Source of the DNA: Chitinophagaceae bacterium UBA2791
Lineage (GTDB): Bacteria > Bacteroidota > Bacteroidia > Chitinophagales > Chitinophagaceae
Reading direction: 5' to 3'
DNA length: 31,582 nucleotides
NCBI GenBank assembly: GCA_002352105.1
Contig: DEHV01000019.1
Location: forward strand, 287-31,868
Under the pieces are notes generated by a model. The model saw only the letters and a list, made by a program, of their open reading frames with translations, was not told where the DNA came from and did not search any database. Numbering within the stretch: the stretch's first letter is position 1; the number at the start of each line of letters is the position of its first letter. The position numbers and the translations under genes are program-made. Positions 1 to 8,500 of the stretch are shown here, piece after piece.

Positions 1-321
1 TTGAAAGCAAATCACAACTTAAGAGCGCGGGAAAGCGGAACATTCGGCGATGTGAAAGAGCTAAGCTACATCTAAATTGAAAGCAAATCACAACATGGAT
101 AGGCGTACAATGCTGGGGGGATTCGATGTGAAAGAGCTAAGCTACATCTAAATTGAAAGCAAATCACAACGACACAGGTTGTACATAACGTCAACCTTGT
201 GATGTGAAAGAGCTAAGCTACATCTAAATTGAAAGCAAATCACAACTCCTGGGTACAGTGGCAAGAAGTAATCGAAGATGTGAAAGAGCTAAGCTACATC
301 ATAAATTGGAAGCGAAGTAAA
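1..321 (-). CRISPR. CRISPR array end, type II-C style (46-bp repeats, 30-bp spacers)
   Basis: Three identical complete 46-bp repeats lie at 49-94, 125-170 and 201-246. A partial repeat (last 18 bases) opens the window at 1-18, and a degenerate copy ends the array at 277-321. Four unique spacers, each exactly 30 bp, sit at 19-48, 95-124, 171-200 and 247-276. On the minus strand the repeat begins GTTGTGATTTGCTTTC, like the repeats of Bacteroidota Cas9 (II-C) systems, and the long repeat with a 30-bp spacer is typical of them. The last repeat keeps its first 24 bases but has lost the half that would pair with tracrRNA. In the repeat, the minus strand has a TTG at repeat bases 2-4 and TAGCTTAG at bases 27-34, a weak match to Bacteroidota -33/-7 elements, so promoters inside the repeats are possible as in other II-C arrays. 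The array continues left of the window. No cas gene and no anti-repeat were found here, so the subtype rests on the repeat alone. Confidence 0.95.
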
Positions 322-436
322 AGTAAATGATCTTAAATTTTATGTCCTTTAGGAGTACTTACAAACACTCCATTTTCGAAAGCCTCACCCTCTTATGGAA
401 ATCCCCCATCCCGCCATCTCAATATAAACTTTGCTT

Positions 437-930
437 ATGGCTGAAATAGATACTTCCTCCCATTCAACGCATAAAAACAGGCGGCGGGGCAAAAAGCTGT
501 CAACGCGAGTGGATCTCACGCCGATGGTTGACCTCGGGTTTTTGTTGATCACCTTTTTTATTTTTACTACTTCGATGAATGAGCCTAAGACGCTGAAACT
601 GAAATTGCCCGCCGATCCGGATCAGAAGAGCCCGTCATTGACAGCAGAAGGCAAAACATTGAATATCGTACTGACTGACGCAGACCGGCTGTTCTATTAC
701 ATGGGCTCAGGTTCCGAACAAATGGATTCTACCGGCTACAACCCCGACGGCATCAGGAGAGTGATTATGCAAAAGAAAAAACAGGTTGCGCAAAACTATG
801 GCGACGCGGATGAGCTGGTGATCCTGATCAGGCCCACCAGGCTTCGTATCAAAATGTCGTAGACATCCTGGATGAAATGATGATCTGTAACGTGAAAAGA
901 TATGTGCTGATGGATGAAGAAAGAGAATGA
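437..930 (+). pseudogene. ExbD/TolR-family biopolymer transport protein, frameshifted
   Basis: ExbD proteins form the proton-channel part of TonB motor complexes together with ExbB. The reading frame from ATG 437 gives a basic N-terminus, then the family signature LTPMVDLGFLLITFFIF with the membrane Asp, and the start of the periplasmic domain. A TTG at 431 is also in frame, but the ATG fits the family N-terminus. The frame stops early at 860-862. From 841 the next frame reads ASYQNVVDILDEMMICNVKRYV and runs to a stop at 928-930, which is the normal C-terminal ExbD sequence following the ILIRPT motif. One base is therefore missing near 839-842. There is no slippery heptamer to suggest programmed frameshifting. 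No exbB or tonB gene is adjacent, and the next segment is also decayed, so a true pseudogene is likely; a sequencing or assembly error cannot be excluded. Confidence 0.85.
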
Positions 931-936
931 GCCTAC

Positions 937-1047
937 GCCCGACTTCTCCGTATGCATGCGGTTAACCGCCTCGGATTCCGGGTCCACAACCATTAGCAGG
1001 ATTGCTACCCCCCATGAATGCCATGCCGGAATAAAATAGCATGGTAT
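937..1047 (-). pseudogene. Remnant of a second Gfo/Idh/MocA oxidoreductase gene
   Basis: This stretch is visibly homologous at DNA level to about 3100-3200, inside the intact oxidoreductase gene, with scattered substitutions and small indels. On the minus strand it reads HAILFRHGIHGG in one frame and, after a frameshift at a run of six C/G around 1009-1014, VAILLMVVDPESEAV and RMHTEKS in the next. The intact protein has HPILFWYGIHGVETLL, then GPGCEAV and THTEDS at the same place. Only about 35 codons are left. The rest of the gene is absent on both sides: exbD ends at 930 on one side and the amidohydrolase gene begins at 1104 on the other. It is a dead gene fragment, not a coding sequence. 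It could be what remains of an ancestral paralogue that flanked the amidohydrolase gene. Confidence 0.8.
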
Positions 1048-1103
1048 TCCCCGATACCCCCTTCCCATTTTCTTCCTACTTTAGTCGCGCTGAAACATTG
1101 CAT

Positions 1104-2732
1104 ATGAAAAAGCTGTTTTTCCTGATAACGGTTGCGCTTGTTCTTTGGGGTTGCTCTTCGCGGGAAGTAGTTGACCTGGTTGTCATAAATGCTAAAGTGT
1201 ACACGGTCAACCCGGAGTTTGATATCGCAGAGGCTTTTGCAGTTAAAGACGGCAGGTTTCTCTTCGTAGGCGCTACGGAAGAGATCCGGCGTAAGTTCAA
1301 AGCTAAAGAGACGATTGACGCAGAGGGCAAGCCGGTCTATCCCGGTTTTTACGATGCTCATGCGCACTTCCCGGGCCTGGCGAAATTCCTGGCGCAGGCG
1401 GATCTTAGCGGCTCCGGATCGTTTGAAGAAGCGGTGGACCGACTGAAGGCCTGGGAACAAAAAAATCCCGACAAATCGTGGATCATCGGCGGCGGATGGG
1501 ATCAGAACCTCTGGCCCGGAAAACAATTTCCTTCCAAAGATCTGCTGGATAAAGCTTTCCCGAACAAAGCCGTATTCCTGAGCCGGATAGACAACCATGC
1601 GGCAGTGGCGAATTCGAAAGCGCTGGAGCTGAATAACATCACCAACATAAGGAAGATAGACGGCGGCCTCATCGGCGGGAAAAATAATATACCTGACGGC
1701 TTACTGGTTGACAATGCCATGGGCCTGATCAATATTCCTCAGCCCTCAGAGGAAGAATATCTTGAACTGCTGCAAACCGCCCAGGATTCCCTTTTCTCGG
1801 TAGGGCTCACCAGCCTGGTCGACGCGGGAGTTTCCGTCAACGCGCTTGAGCTGCTGAAAAAATTCTATGAAAACGGGCAACTGAAGATCAGGGACTATGC
1901 CATGGTATCGGCGTCCCCGGAAACGGTGGACGACTATATCGGAAGAGGATTCTACGAATCAGACCGCCTGGACATAAGATCTTTCAAGATCATGGGCGAC
2001 GGCGCATTGGGCTCAAGAGGCGCCTGCCTGCTGGAACGCTATGCTGACGCTCCTACCAAAGGCTTTCTCCTGCATAGCCCCGATGGGCTGGATAAAATGA
2101 TTGAAAAGATCTCGAACAGCCCGTTCCAGGCTAATACGCATGCCATCGGCGATTCGGCCAACCGCATCCTGCTCGACCTGTACGGAAAACACCTGACCAA
2201 CAATACCGATCGCCGCTGGCGAATAGAGCACGCGCAGATCGTTTCTCCTGAGGACTTCCCCAAGTTCAGGCAATTCAGCATCATCCCTTCTATCCAACCT
2301 ACCCACGCCACTTCAGATATGTATTGGGCCAAAGACCGGATAGGCGCGGAAAGAATGAAGGGAGCCTACGCCTATAAACATCTGCTGAACGAATACGGCA
2401 AGGTTGCTATTGGCAGCGATTTTCCGGTAGAGCGCTTTAATCCTTTGTACGGCTTTCATGCGGCCGTGGCCCGCGTAAACGCCAATGGTTTTCCGGAAGG
2501 AGGTTTCCAGATGCAGGATGCGCTTACCAGGGAAGAAGCGCTCAGGGGCATGACCATATGGGCCGCGTATTCCTGCTTCCAGGAGCACAGGCGCGGCGCC
2601 ATCGAAAATGGTAAGGACGCCGATTTCATTATTCTGGAAGATGATATCATGACCGCTCCTGCAGAAAATCTGAGAACGATAAGAACGCTTCGGACAGTAG
2701 TGGGCGGTGAAACAGTATTTCTCCGGAAGTAG
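1104..2732 (+). CDS. Amidohydrolase family 3 (YtcJ-like) lipoprotein
   Basis: The protein is a predicted metal-dependent hydrolase of the amidohydrolase superfamily (Amidohydro_3 type), 542 residues, a normal length. It opens with a lipoprotein signal, MKKLFFLITVALVLWGCSS, with the lipobox Cys at about residue 17, so it should be anchored outside the cytoplasm. Family marks are the first metal-binding motif GFYDAHAHFPGL near residue 80, RIEHAQIVSP in the middle, GSDFPVE near residue 435 and the closing GKDADFIILEDD. The reading frame is open back to 1041, but the signal peptide places the start at ATG 1104. A TACTTTAG element (1077-1084), one base off the Bacteroidota -7 consensus, lies 19 bases upstream. 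Known YtcJ-like proteins hydrolyse amide or ester-type bonds; the substrate here cannot be told. The next gene is convergent and codes for a sugar-type oxidoreductase. Confidence 0.9.
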   Translation: MKKLFFLITVALVLWGCSSREVVDLVVINAKVYTVNPEFDIAEAFAVKDGRFLFVGATEEIRRKFKAKETIDAEGKPVYPGFYDAHAHFPGLAKFLAQADLSGSGSFEEAVDRLKAWEQKNPDKSWIIGGGWDQNLWPGKQFPSKDLLDKAFPNKAVFLSRIDNHAAVANSKALELNNITNIRKIDGGLIGGKNNIPDGLLVDNAMGLINIPQPSEEEYLELLQTAQDSLFSVGLTSLVDAGVSVNALELLKKFYENGQLKIRDYAMVSASPETVDDYIGRGFYESDRLDIRSFKIMGDGALGSRGACLLERYADAPTKGFLLHSPDGLDKMIEKISNSPFQANTHAIGDSANRILLDLYGKHLTNNTDRRWRIEHAQIVSPEDFPKFRQFSIIPSIQPTHATSDMYWAKDRIGAERMKGAYAYKHLLNEYGKVAIGSDFPVERFNPLYGFHAAVARVNANGFPEGGFQMQDALTREEALRGMTIWAAYSCFQEHRRGAIENGKDADFIILEDDIMTAPAENLRTIRTLRTVVGGETVFLRK

Positions 2733-2786
2733 CGGCGTATTGCACCGGGCGGGATATTGTATTGACGATTGGGCTGCATCCCTGCG

Positions 2787-3833
2787 CTACTTACCCCTAT
2801 TCGCCTCCGCAGCCTTTTTCATTATCTCGGCGATGCTTATATAGGCGCCGCCTTGTTTGATGCTTTCCTCGGCTGCTTGCATGAATGCATAGACCTCGAT
2901 GGTTTGGTCCTTTCTTACCGGGGGAATTCCGGTTTTGAAAAAATCGGCTATGCGGAGCACAAGATTTTTATATCCGCCGGAAACATCCAAAACCATGTTC
3001 TCTTTATCGCCATATACCGTTCCGCCAATACCGTATCTACCGGTGCGGGTTCCGCGCATCGTGCCCAAACGGCCATCCGACCAGCGGCCTACCGCTATAT
3101 CCGAATCTTCCGTGTGCGTGCAGCTGACCGCCTCGCATCCGGGGCCCATGACCGTTAGCAGGGTTTCCACGCCATGAATGCCGTACCAGAATAAAATGGG
3201 ATGGGTCTTCTCGATATAGGCGGGACTGAAAGTATCCGCGCCCAACACCTTGCCTGCGAGGCCATTCGCGACTGCCTGCACGCCGTCTACAAAACGCAGT
3301 GAAGAAGAGGAGAACATGGGCGCCTGGTGTTTTTCCGCAGCCTCAAACTGCTGCAATACATCGGCCAGGGATACGCCCATTGGCTTATCGATAAATATCG
3401 GCTTCCTTGCCTTGAATGCGGGCATCGCCTGCTCCAGGTGGATCGCGCCGTCATTGGTTTCCAGCAATACTGCATCTACCTGGTTCAATAGCTCGTCAAT
3501 GGAATCGACGATCTTAACGCCCATGGGTTTTATCAGGTCCGTAAACTTCGGAATATTGGTGGCATTGCGCCATATACCCGGGCTTCCCTGCGGATAGGCG
3601 CAGGTGACCTGGTAGCCATGATAGGCGTCGCTGGCATTTGCATCGTTGAGCAACTTGGTGAACTCCGTGCTATGAGAAGTGTCTAGCCCGATGATGCCGA
3701 CCCTCCTGCCTTTTGGAGGCGGATTGCGGCGCTCAAAGGGAACAAGCCCCGGAGAAAGCGCCAGCGTTAAACCGGGAACAGGCATCATCTTTAAAAAATC
3801 TCTTCTGGACCTTGACTGTTTTTTCATGTGCAT
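2787..3833 (-). CDS. Tat-exported Gfo/Idh/MocA family oxidoreductase
   Basis: This 348-residue protein begins with a twin-arginine signal (SRRDFLKMM followed by a hydrophobic stretch), so it should be exported folded with its nicotinamide cofactor already bound, as is known for periplasmic members of the family. The N-terminal Rossmann region reads RRVGIIGLDTSHSTEF instead of a plain GxGxxG. The motif FIDKPMGVSLADV near residue 150 fits the conserved EKP-type signature of the family, with D for E. The typical Gfo/Idh C-terminal domain follows (ILFWYGIHGVETLL). Substrates of the family are usually sugars, inositols or related polyols. ATG codons at 3833 and 3827 are both possible starts; either leaves the RR motif intact. 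A -7-like element stands just upstream and an intrinsic terminator separates it from susD, so it is probably transcribed on its own. A degraded relative lies at 937-1047. Confidence 0.9.
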   Translation of the reverse strand: MHMKKQSRSRRDFLKMMPVPGLTLALSPGLVPFERRNPPPKGRRVGIIGLDTSHSTEFTKLLNDANASDAYHGYQVTCAYPQGSPGIWRNATNIPKFTDLIKPMGVKIVDSIDELLNQVDAVLLETNDGAIHLEQAMPAFKARKPIFIDKPMGVSLADVLQQFEAAEKHQAPMFSSSSLRFVDGVQAVANGLAGKVLGADTFSPAYIEKTHPILFWYGIHGVETLLTVMGPGCEAVSCTHTEDSDIAVGRWSDGRLGTMRGTRTGRYGIGGTVYGDKENMVLDVSGGYKNLVLRIADFFKTGIPPVRKDQTIEVYAFMQAAEESIKQGGAYISIAEIMKKAAEANRGK

Positions 3834-3847
3834 GCTTTTGATCTATT

Positions 3848-3855
3848 CAAACTTA
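3848..3855 (-). promoter_or_regulatory. Putative Bacteroidota -7 promoter element of the Gfo/Idh gene
   Basis: On the minus strand the sequence is TAAGTTTG, an exact match to TAnnTTTG, ending 14 bases before the upstream ATG at 3833. No clear -33 TTTG lies at the usual distance. The element is short enough to occur by chance about 15 times in both strands of this window, so its position is the main support. Confidence 0.45.
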
Positions 3856-3929
3856 AAGGTATTTCTTTTCAGATGAATTGAGGGTAACAAACCTAACAAG
3901 GGACCGTCGAATAAGCATTTAAACGCACC

Positions 3930-3967
3930 CCAAATAAAAAGCCATTGCCCAAACCCTGGCAATGACT
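3930..3967 (-). terminator. Intrinsic terminator of the susC/susD operon
   Basis: On the minus strand a 10-bp stem (arms 3958-3967 and 3940-3949, one G-T wobble, 8-base loop) is followed directly by TTTTTATTT. On the plus strand the same stem has a mismatch and no T tract. It therefore reads as a minus-strand terminator placed after susD and before the Gfo/Idh gene. Confidence 0.75.
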
Positions 3968-4057
3968 TCTTGTTTTGAAAGCATTTGAATGAGCACACTG
4001 CCTTTGCATCCGTATACCATAATCTGCCAAACAAATTACCATGAAGCCCCTATTAAT

Positions 4058-4094
4058 CAGTACGGCCCCGCGGGGATGCCGCGGAGCCATACTG
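4058..4094 (-). other. 16-bp hairpin in the 3' untranslated region of susD
   Basis: Arms 4058-4073 and 4079-4094 form a 16-bp GC-rich stem with a 5-base loop, 34 bases past the susD stop. On the minus-strand RNA both non-identical positions are G-U pairs, so the stem is complete; on the plus strand they would be A-C mismatches. This asymmetry suggests the structure acts in the susD transcript. There is no T tract, so it may be a 3'-end stabiliser or processing site ahead of the real terminator at 3930-3967. Confidence 0.6.
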
Positions 4095-4127
4095 ATGCGG
4101 CGAACCGCACTATTCTTTATACCCTGA

Positions 4128-5561
4128 TTAATACCCTGTATTCTGAACAATTACCGAAGGGTTGATATTGATCTCCGTCTGTGGTATGGGACATACCAAC
4201 TGGAAAGGCTGTATCGTGATCGTTCCGGCAAAATGGGCGTTCATCACCTCAACAGCTTTTCCGGTGCGCACCAGGTCGAACCAACGGTGTCCTTCAAACG
4301 CCAGCTCTACCTGCCTCTCGTGCGCTACCGCCGCTGCGAAATCGGCCTTGCTCAGGCTCCCCGCCAGGGGTGCGAGACCAGCCCTGTCCCTTACCTGGTC
4401 TACCATACTATAGGCAATGGCATTGGGTCCGCTGTTGACCTCATTCAGCGCTTCGGCATACATGAGCATAACATCAGCATAGCGGATCACCGGCCAGTTG
4501 TTGTCATTATCGCTAGCGGCAAATGATATATCCTTGAACTTCAGGGTATATGGATTATACACTGTTACCCCATCAGCATCATAGGTTTCTGCAAGGGAAG
4601 CGTCTTTCCGGATATCGCCCGCTTCATAAGCGGCGATCAGGTCGGGCGTAGGAAGGTTTCTTCCCGAAGCAAACCCCATACCGGTAACATAGGTTCCGGA
4701 TTCGCCAGGCGCCATCTGGTCATTGAATGAACTGCCTGTTCCCGTACCGCCTTTTTTATACTGCACTTCAAAAATAGATTCGGCATTGTTCTTATTCTCC
4801 GGCTTCCAGAGATCTGCATAATTGGGCAACAACACATACGCGCTGCCGTCAACTACCTCCTTTAACTTGTTGGCCGCCGCCGGGAAATCCTGCGTAGTGA
4901 GATAGACTTTTCCCAATATGGATTTGGCTGCGCCGCTGGTGGCGCGTCCTATATTGGCGCCGGAATAAGAAGCGGGCAGGCTGCTCTCGGCTTCTTTAAG
5001 ATCGGCAATGATCTGCTCATATACCTGGTCAACCGCTATCCTTCCCTGGTCATAACCTTCCTGGACAGAAGTGGTTTCTTTTAATACCAGGGGAATATCG
5101 CCGAAAGTACGGACCAGGTTGAAATACATCAATGCCCGTAAAAACAGGGCTTCACCGGTAAACTGCTTTTTTAGGTTAGCGTCCATTTCCACAGGCTCAA
5201 TACGATCCAATACAACATTGCACAGCAGAATGCCGTGATAGGTGTCCAGCCACATGGAATTATAAATGGCATTGGAAGTGGACTCCTTGAACTGGTCCAG
5301 CTCCGCCTGGGAAAGGTTTCCGCCATATTCATAATTCGAAGTGTTGTCTGATCTTACTTCCCCTACCTGCCAGACTGCCTGGGTGTACTGCCCAAGTGTA
5401 GTAAGCGTGGCATAGGCCGCATTTAAAGCAACCTCCATATCAGCGGCAGTTTTATAAAACGCCTGCACATTGGCGTTAGACTTTGGGGCTTTTTCAAGAA
5501 AACTCTTGCTGCAGGAGAAAAGCGCAAGGCTTAATACCCCTATTATATATATTTTATTCAT
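4128..5561 (-). CDS. SusD/RagB family outer-membrane nutrient-binding lipoprotein
   Basis: SusD proteins form the lid over the SusC transporter and bind the incoming glycan or other ligand at the cell surface. This one has 477 residues, typical length. It starts with a lipoprotein signal, MNKIYIIGVLSLALFSCSK, followed by the usual FLEKAPKSN. The N-terminal TPR-like half contains ALFLRALMYFNLVRTFGDIP near residue 140, a hallmark of the family, and the C-terminal half has ADVMLMYAEALNEV near 365 and GHRWFDLVRTGKAVEVMN near 430. It lies 23 bp after susC on the same strand and is surely cotranscribed with it. The ligand cannot be predicted from the sequence, and no degradative glycoside hydrolase lies beside it. 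Confidence 0.97.
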   Translation of the reverse strand: MNKIYIIGVLSLALFSCSKSFLEKAPKSNANVQAFYKTAADMEVALNAAYATLTTLGQYTQAVWQVGEVRSDNTSNYEYGGNLSQAELDQFKESTSNAIYNSMWLDTYHGILLCNVVLDRIEPVEMDANLKKQFTGEALFLRALMYFNLVRTFGDIPLVLKETTSVQEGYDQGRIAVDQVYEQIIADLKEAESSLPASYSGANIGRATSGAAKSILGKVYLTTQDFPAAANKLKEVVDGSAYVLLPNYADLWKPENKNNAESIFEVQYKKGGTGTGSSFNDQMAPGESGTYVTGMGFASGRNLPTPDLIAAYEAGDIRKDASLAETYDADGVTVYNPYTLKFKDISFAASDNDNNWPVIRYADVMLMYAEALNEVNSGPNAIAYSMVDQVRDRAGLAPLAGSLSKADFAAAVAHERQVELAFEGHRWFDLVRTGKAVEVMNAHFAGTITIQPFQLVCPIPQTEININPSVIVQNTGY

Positions 5562-5584
5562 TGTTTTCGCTTTTGAATGAATGA

Positions 5585-8500
5585 TTATTGGAAAGTAAAA
5601 TTGAGCCCTAAAGTAAATACCCTCGCCAGCGGGTAGCCGTTGAAGTCTACGCCTGGCGTAAGCGGATCAGCGCCGTTCACATTTTGTTCAGGATTATATC
5701 CCTTATACTTCGTGAAAGTGTAGGCATTCTGGACAGAGAAGAAAGCCGTTCCATTCCTGACCGGCAGCTTGCCAAATACCTTCTGGGGCAGGTTGTACTT
5801 CAGGTTGATATTTCTTATCCTTAAAAAGGAAGCTCCTTCTACCAGGAAGCTGGAAACATTCCCATAGTTACCGCCGGTAGGCACCAGGTTGGCGCGCGGC
5901 GTTTTTCCGTCGCCGGGATTTTGGGGCGACTGCCACCTGCCCAATACATCTCTCCGGCTATAAGAATAAGTGACAAAGCTGATGTTCCGCCTGCTTCCGT
6001 TAAGGACCTCAATGCCTTCCACGCCGTCGATCAGCACGCTTAGCGAAAAGTTTTTATAGGAAAAACTGTTCGTCATACCATACGCAAAATCCGGGTGGTT
6101 GCTTCCGATGATCGTCCTGTCGTTGGCCGTGATCACGCCGTCGCCGTCAACATCCCTGAATTTCAGATCGCCCGGCTTCGAACCGGCGCCCCCCGGCACA
6201 ACCGGGCTCTTATCTATATCTGCCTGGTCGAGATAAACGCCTATGGCATCATATCCGTAAAAGCTCGCCATCGGCATGCCGATCTGCGTGATATGAGTTT
6301 GTGGAGTGAACGACCGGCTCCTTGAGATAATAGGATCACCCTTAGGGCCCAGGGCCAATACCTTATTTTTATAGAATGAAATATTGAAGTCGGTATTCCA
6401 TTTAAAATCGCCGGCAAGGTTCTTGGAGCTAACTGTAAACTCCCATCCCTTGTTGCTTACCTTGCCGATATTCTGAAGCGCCGAGGAAAAACCCGTAGAC
6501 CCCGGAACAGGCACGTCCAGCAATAGATCAGAAGTGATCTTGTCGAAATAATCTATGATAAACGATAACCTATTGCCAAATAAACCTATATCCAGCCCGA
6601 TATCCGTCTGCTTCATCACTTCCCATCCCAGTTCGAGGTTGCTGAGATCGTTCGGTCCTAATCCGTTTACTATGGAGTTGCCCAATATATACCTGCTGGC
6701 GCCCAACAGACCGATGGAACTATAATTGCCAATGGTATTGTTGCCGGCATACCCGTAACTGGCCCTTAATTTCAGATCGCTCACAAACCCCAGGGAGCGC
6801 ATAAAATTTTCTTCGGATATATTCCACCCTACGGAAACAGAGGGAAAGCTTCCCCATTTATTATCCGCCCCAAAACGGGAAGACCCGTCCCTTCTCATCG
6901 ACGCCGTTAACAGGTATTTCGAATCATAACTGTAGTTGATCCTCGCGAGATAGGAAAACAGGGACCATTCCGACCAGGTTGTTCCTCCATCGGTGATCTG
7001 ACCGGCATTTAACGTATGCACAAGATCGTTAGGAAAATTGATCGCTTCCACATTGATGTATTCCTCTTGCTGCGCCTGTGAGGTAAGACCCGCCAACGCG
7101 ATCAGCCGGTGCTTGTCGTTGAATGTTTTATCGTAGGTCAGCGTGTTCTCGTTGAGCCAGGTAAACACACGCTGGGAACCGGCATTTGCTTCCGGCGATA
7201 CTGGCGCAGGCACGCCGCCCCGGCCAAGATCCGAAGGAGCATAATAACTACTCCTGTTTTCATACAGATCGCCGCCTACAGAAGATCTTAATGTAAGTCC
7301 GTCAATGATCTCCCATTCTGCAAAAAGATTGCCCAATGTTCTGTACGCCGTCAGACGAGAATCTCTTTTTGTGGCGATGGCTACCGGGTTATCGAGAATG
7401 CCGATATTATAAGGCGAGGCATTCAACAAAGTGGTAAAAGAACCATCGGGGTTATACACCGGCATGGTAGGCGGCATGGCAAGCGCAGAGCCTATAATTC
7501 CGCCGGTAAATACCTGATCCTCCACAGTACTCCTGTTACTGCTTGAATAAGAAGGGGCCAGGCTTGCGCCGATCTTAAAGCGATCGGAGAGCCTTGTGTC
7601 GATATTGAACCGGAAGGAGTACCGTTCAAAACCCGTATGGATCACAACGCCTTCCTGGTTAAAATATCCGCCCGAAAGCAGGTACTGCGTTTTATCGTTG
7701 CCCCCTGAGACGCCGATCTGGTAGTTTTGCACGGGAGATGTCCGGAAGATCTCGTCCTGCCAGTCTGTTCCCTCGCCCAGGGATTCCGGGTTTTCAAACA
7801 TGGGCGGGATCTTAAGCCTGTCGGGACGAACCGAATTGGGGTCGTTGGCATTGCCCCCTATATCTACCCAGGCATTGTTCCTCGATTCAATATTGAATAG
7901 CGCATACTCGCGCGCATTCAGCATATCGATCTTTTTCGATACTTCCTGGATGCCGTAATAAGCGTCAAGCGTGACGCGCGGCTTTCCCGCCTTGCCTCTT
8001 TTTGTGGTGACCAGCACTACGCCGTTGGAACCCCTGGAACCATATATGGCAGCGGCAGAAGCGTCTTTTAACACCTGGATAGACTCTATTTCATTGGGGT
8101 TTAATGTGGCCAGCGGGTTCATGTCCCGGTTAAATCCTCCCTCAATAGGAAAACCGTCCACTACATATAAGGGCTCGTTTCCCGCACTGATGGACCCTGT
8201 TCCCCGCACCCTTACCGTCAGACCCCCGCCGGGAGTACCTGTGGTCTGCACTACCCGGACCCCCGCTGCCTGCCCGGCAATCGCCTGGTCGACCGAGGCG
8301 ACCGGTTGGTTTTCTATTCCCTGCGTGGTAATGGAAGATACCGCTCCGGTAATATCCCGTCTCGACAGCGTGCCATAGCCCACCACCACTACATCGCTGA
8401 GCGAGGAGTTGGAAAGCCTCATGACCACATTGATGGTGGTCCTGTTTTGTAAGGGAATCTCTATCGTCTGGTAACTGATCAGGCTAAACCGGAGCGTAGC

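Noticed and set aside
95..124. Spacer 2 reads as MDRRTMLGGF, like a twin-arginine signal, suggesting a self-targeting spacer
   Set aside because: None of the Tat-signal genes in the window has this DNA sequence, and a ten-codon open stretch is easily found by chance.
322..436. tracrRNA or CRISPR leader next to the array
   Set aside because: No sequence complementary to the repeat start was found here or elsewhere in the window, and no leader-like conserved feature can be judged from one sequence.
821..850. Programmed -1 frameshift in the exbD-like gene
   Set aside because: No slippery heptamer and no downstream stimulatory hairpin are visible; a simple one-base loss is the better explanation.
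2727..2792. Inverted repeat AAGTAGCG/CGCTACTT containing the stop codons of the two convergent genes
   Set aside because: The 50-base loop is too long for an intrinsic terminator and both copies are just Lys-stop codons followed by CG, so coincidence is likely.
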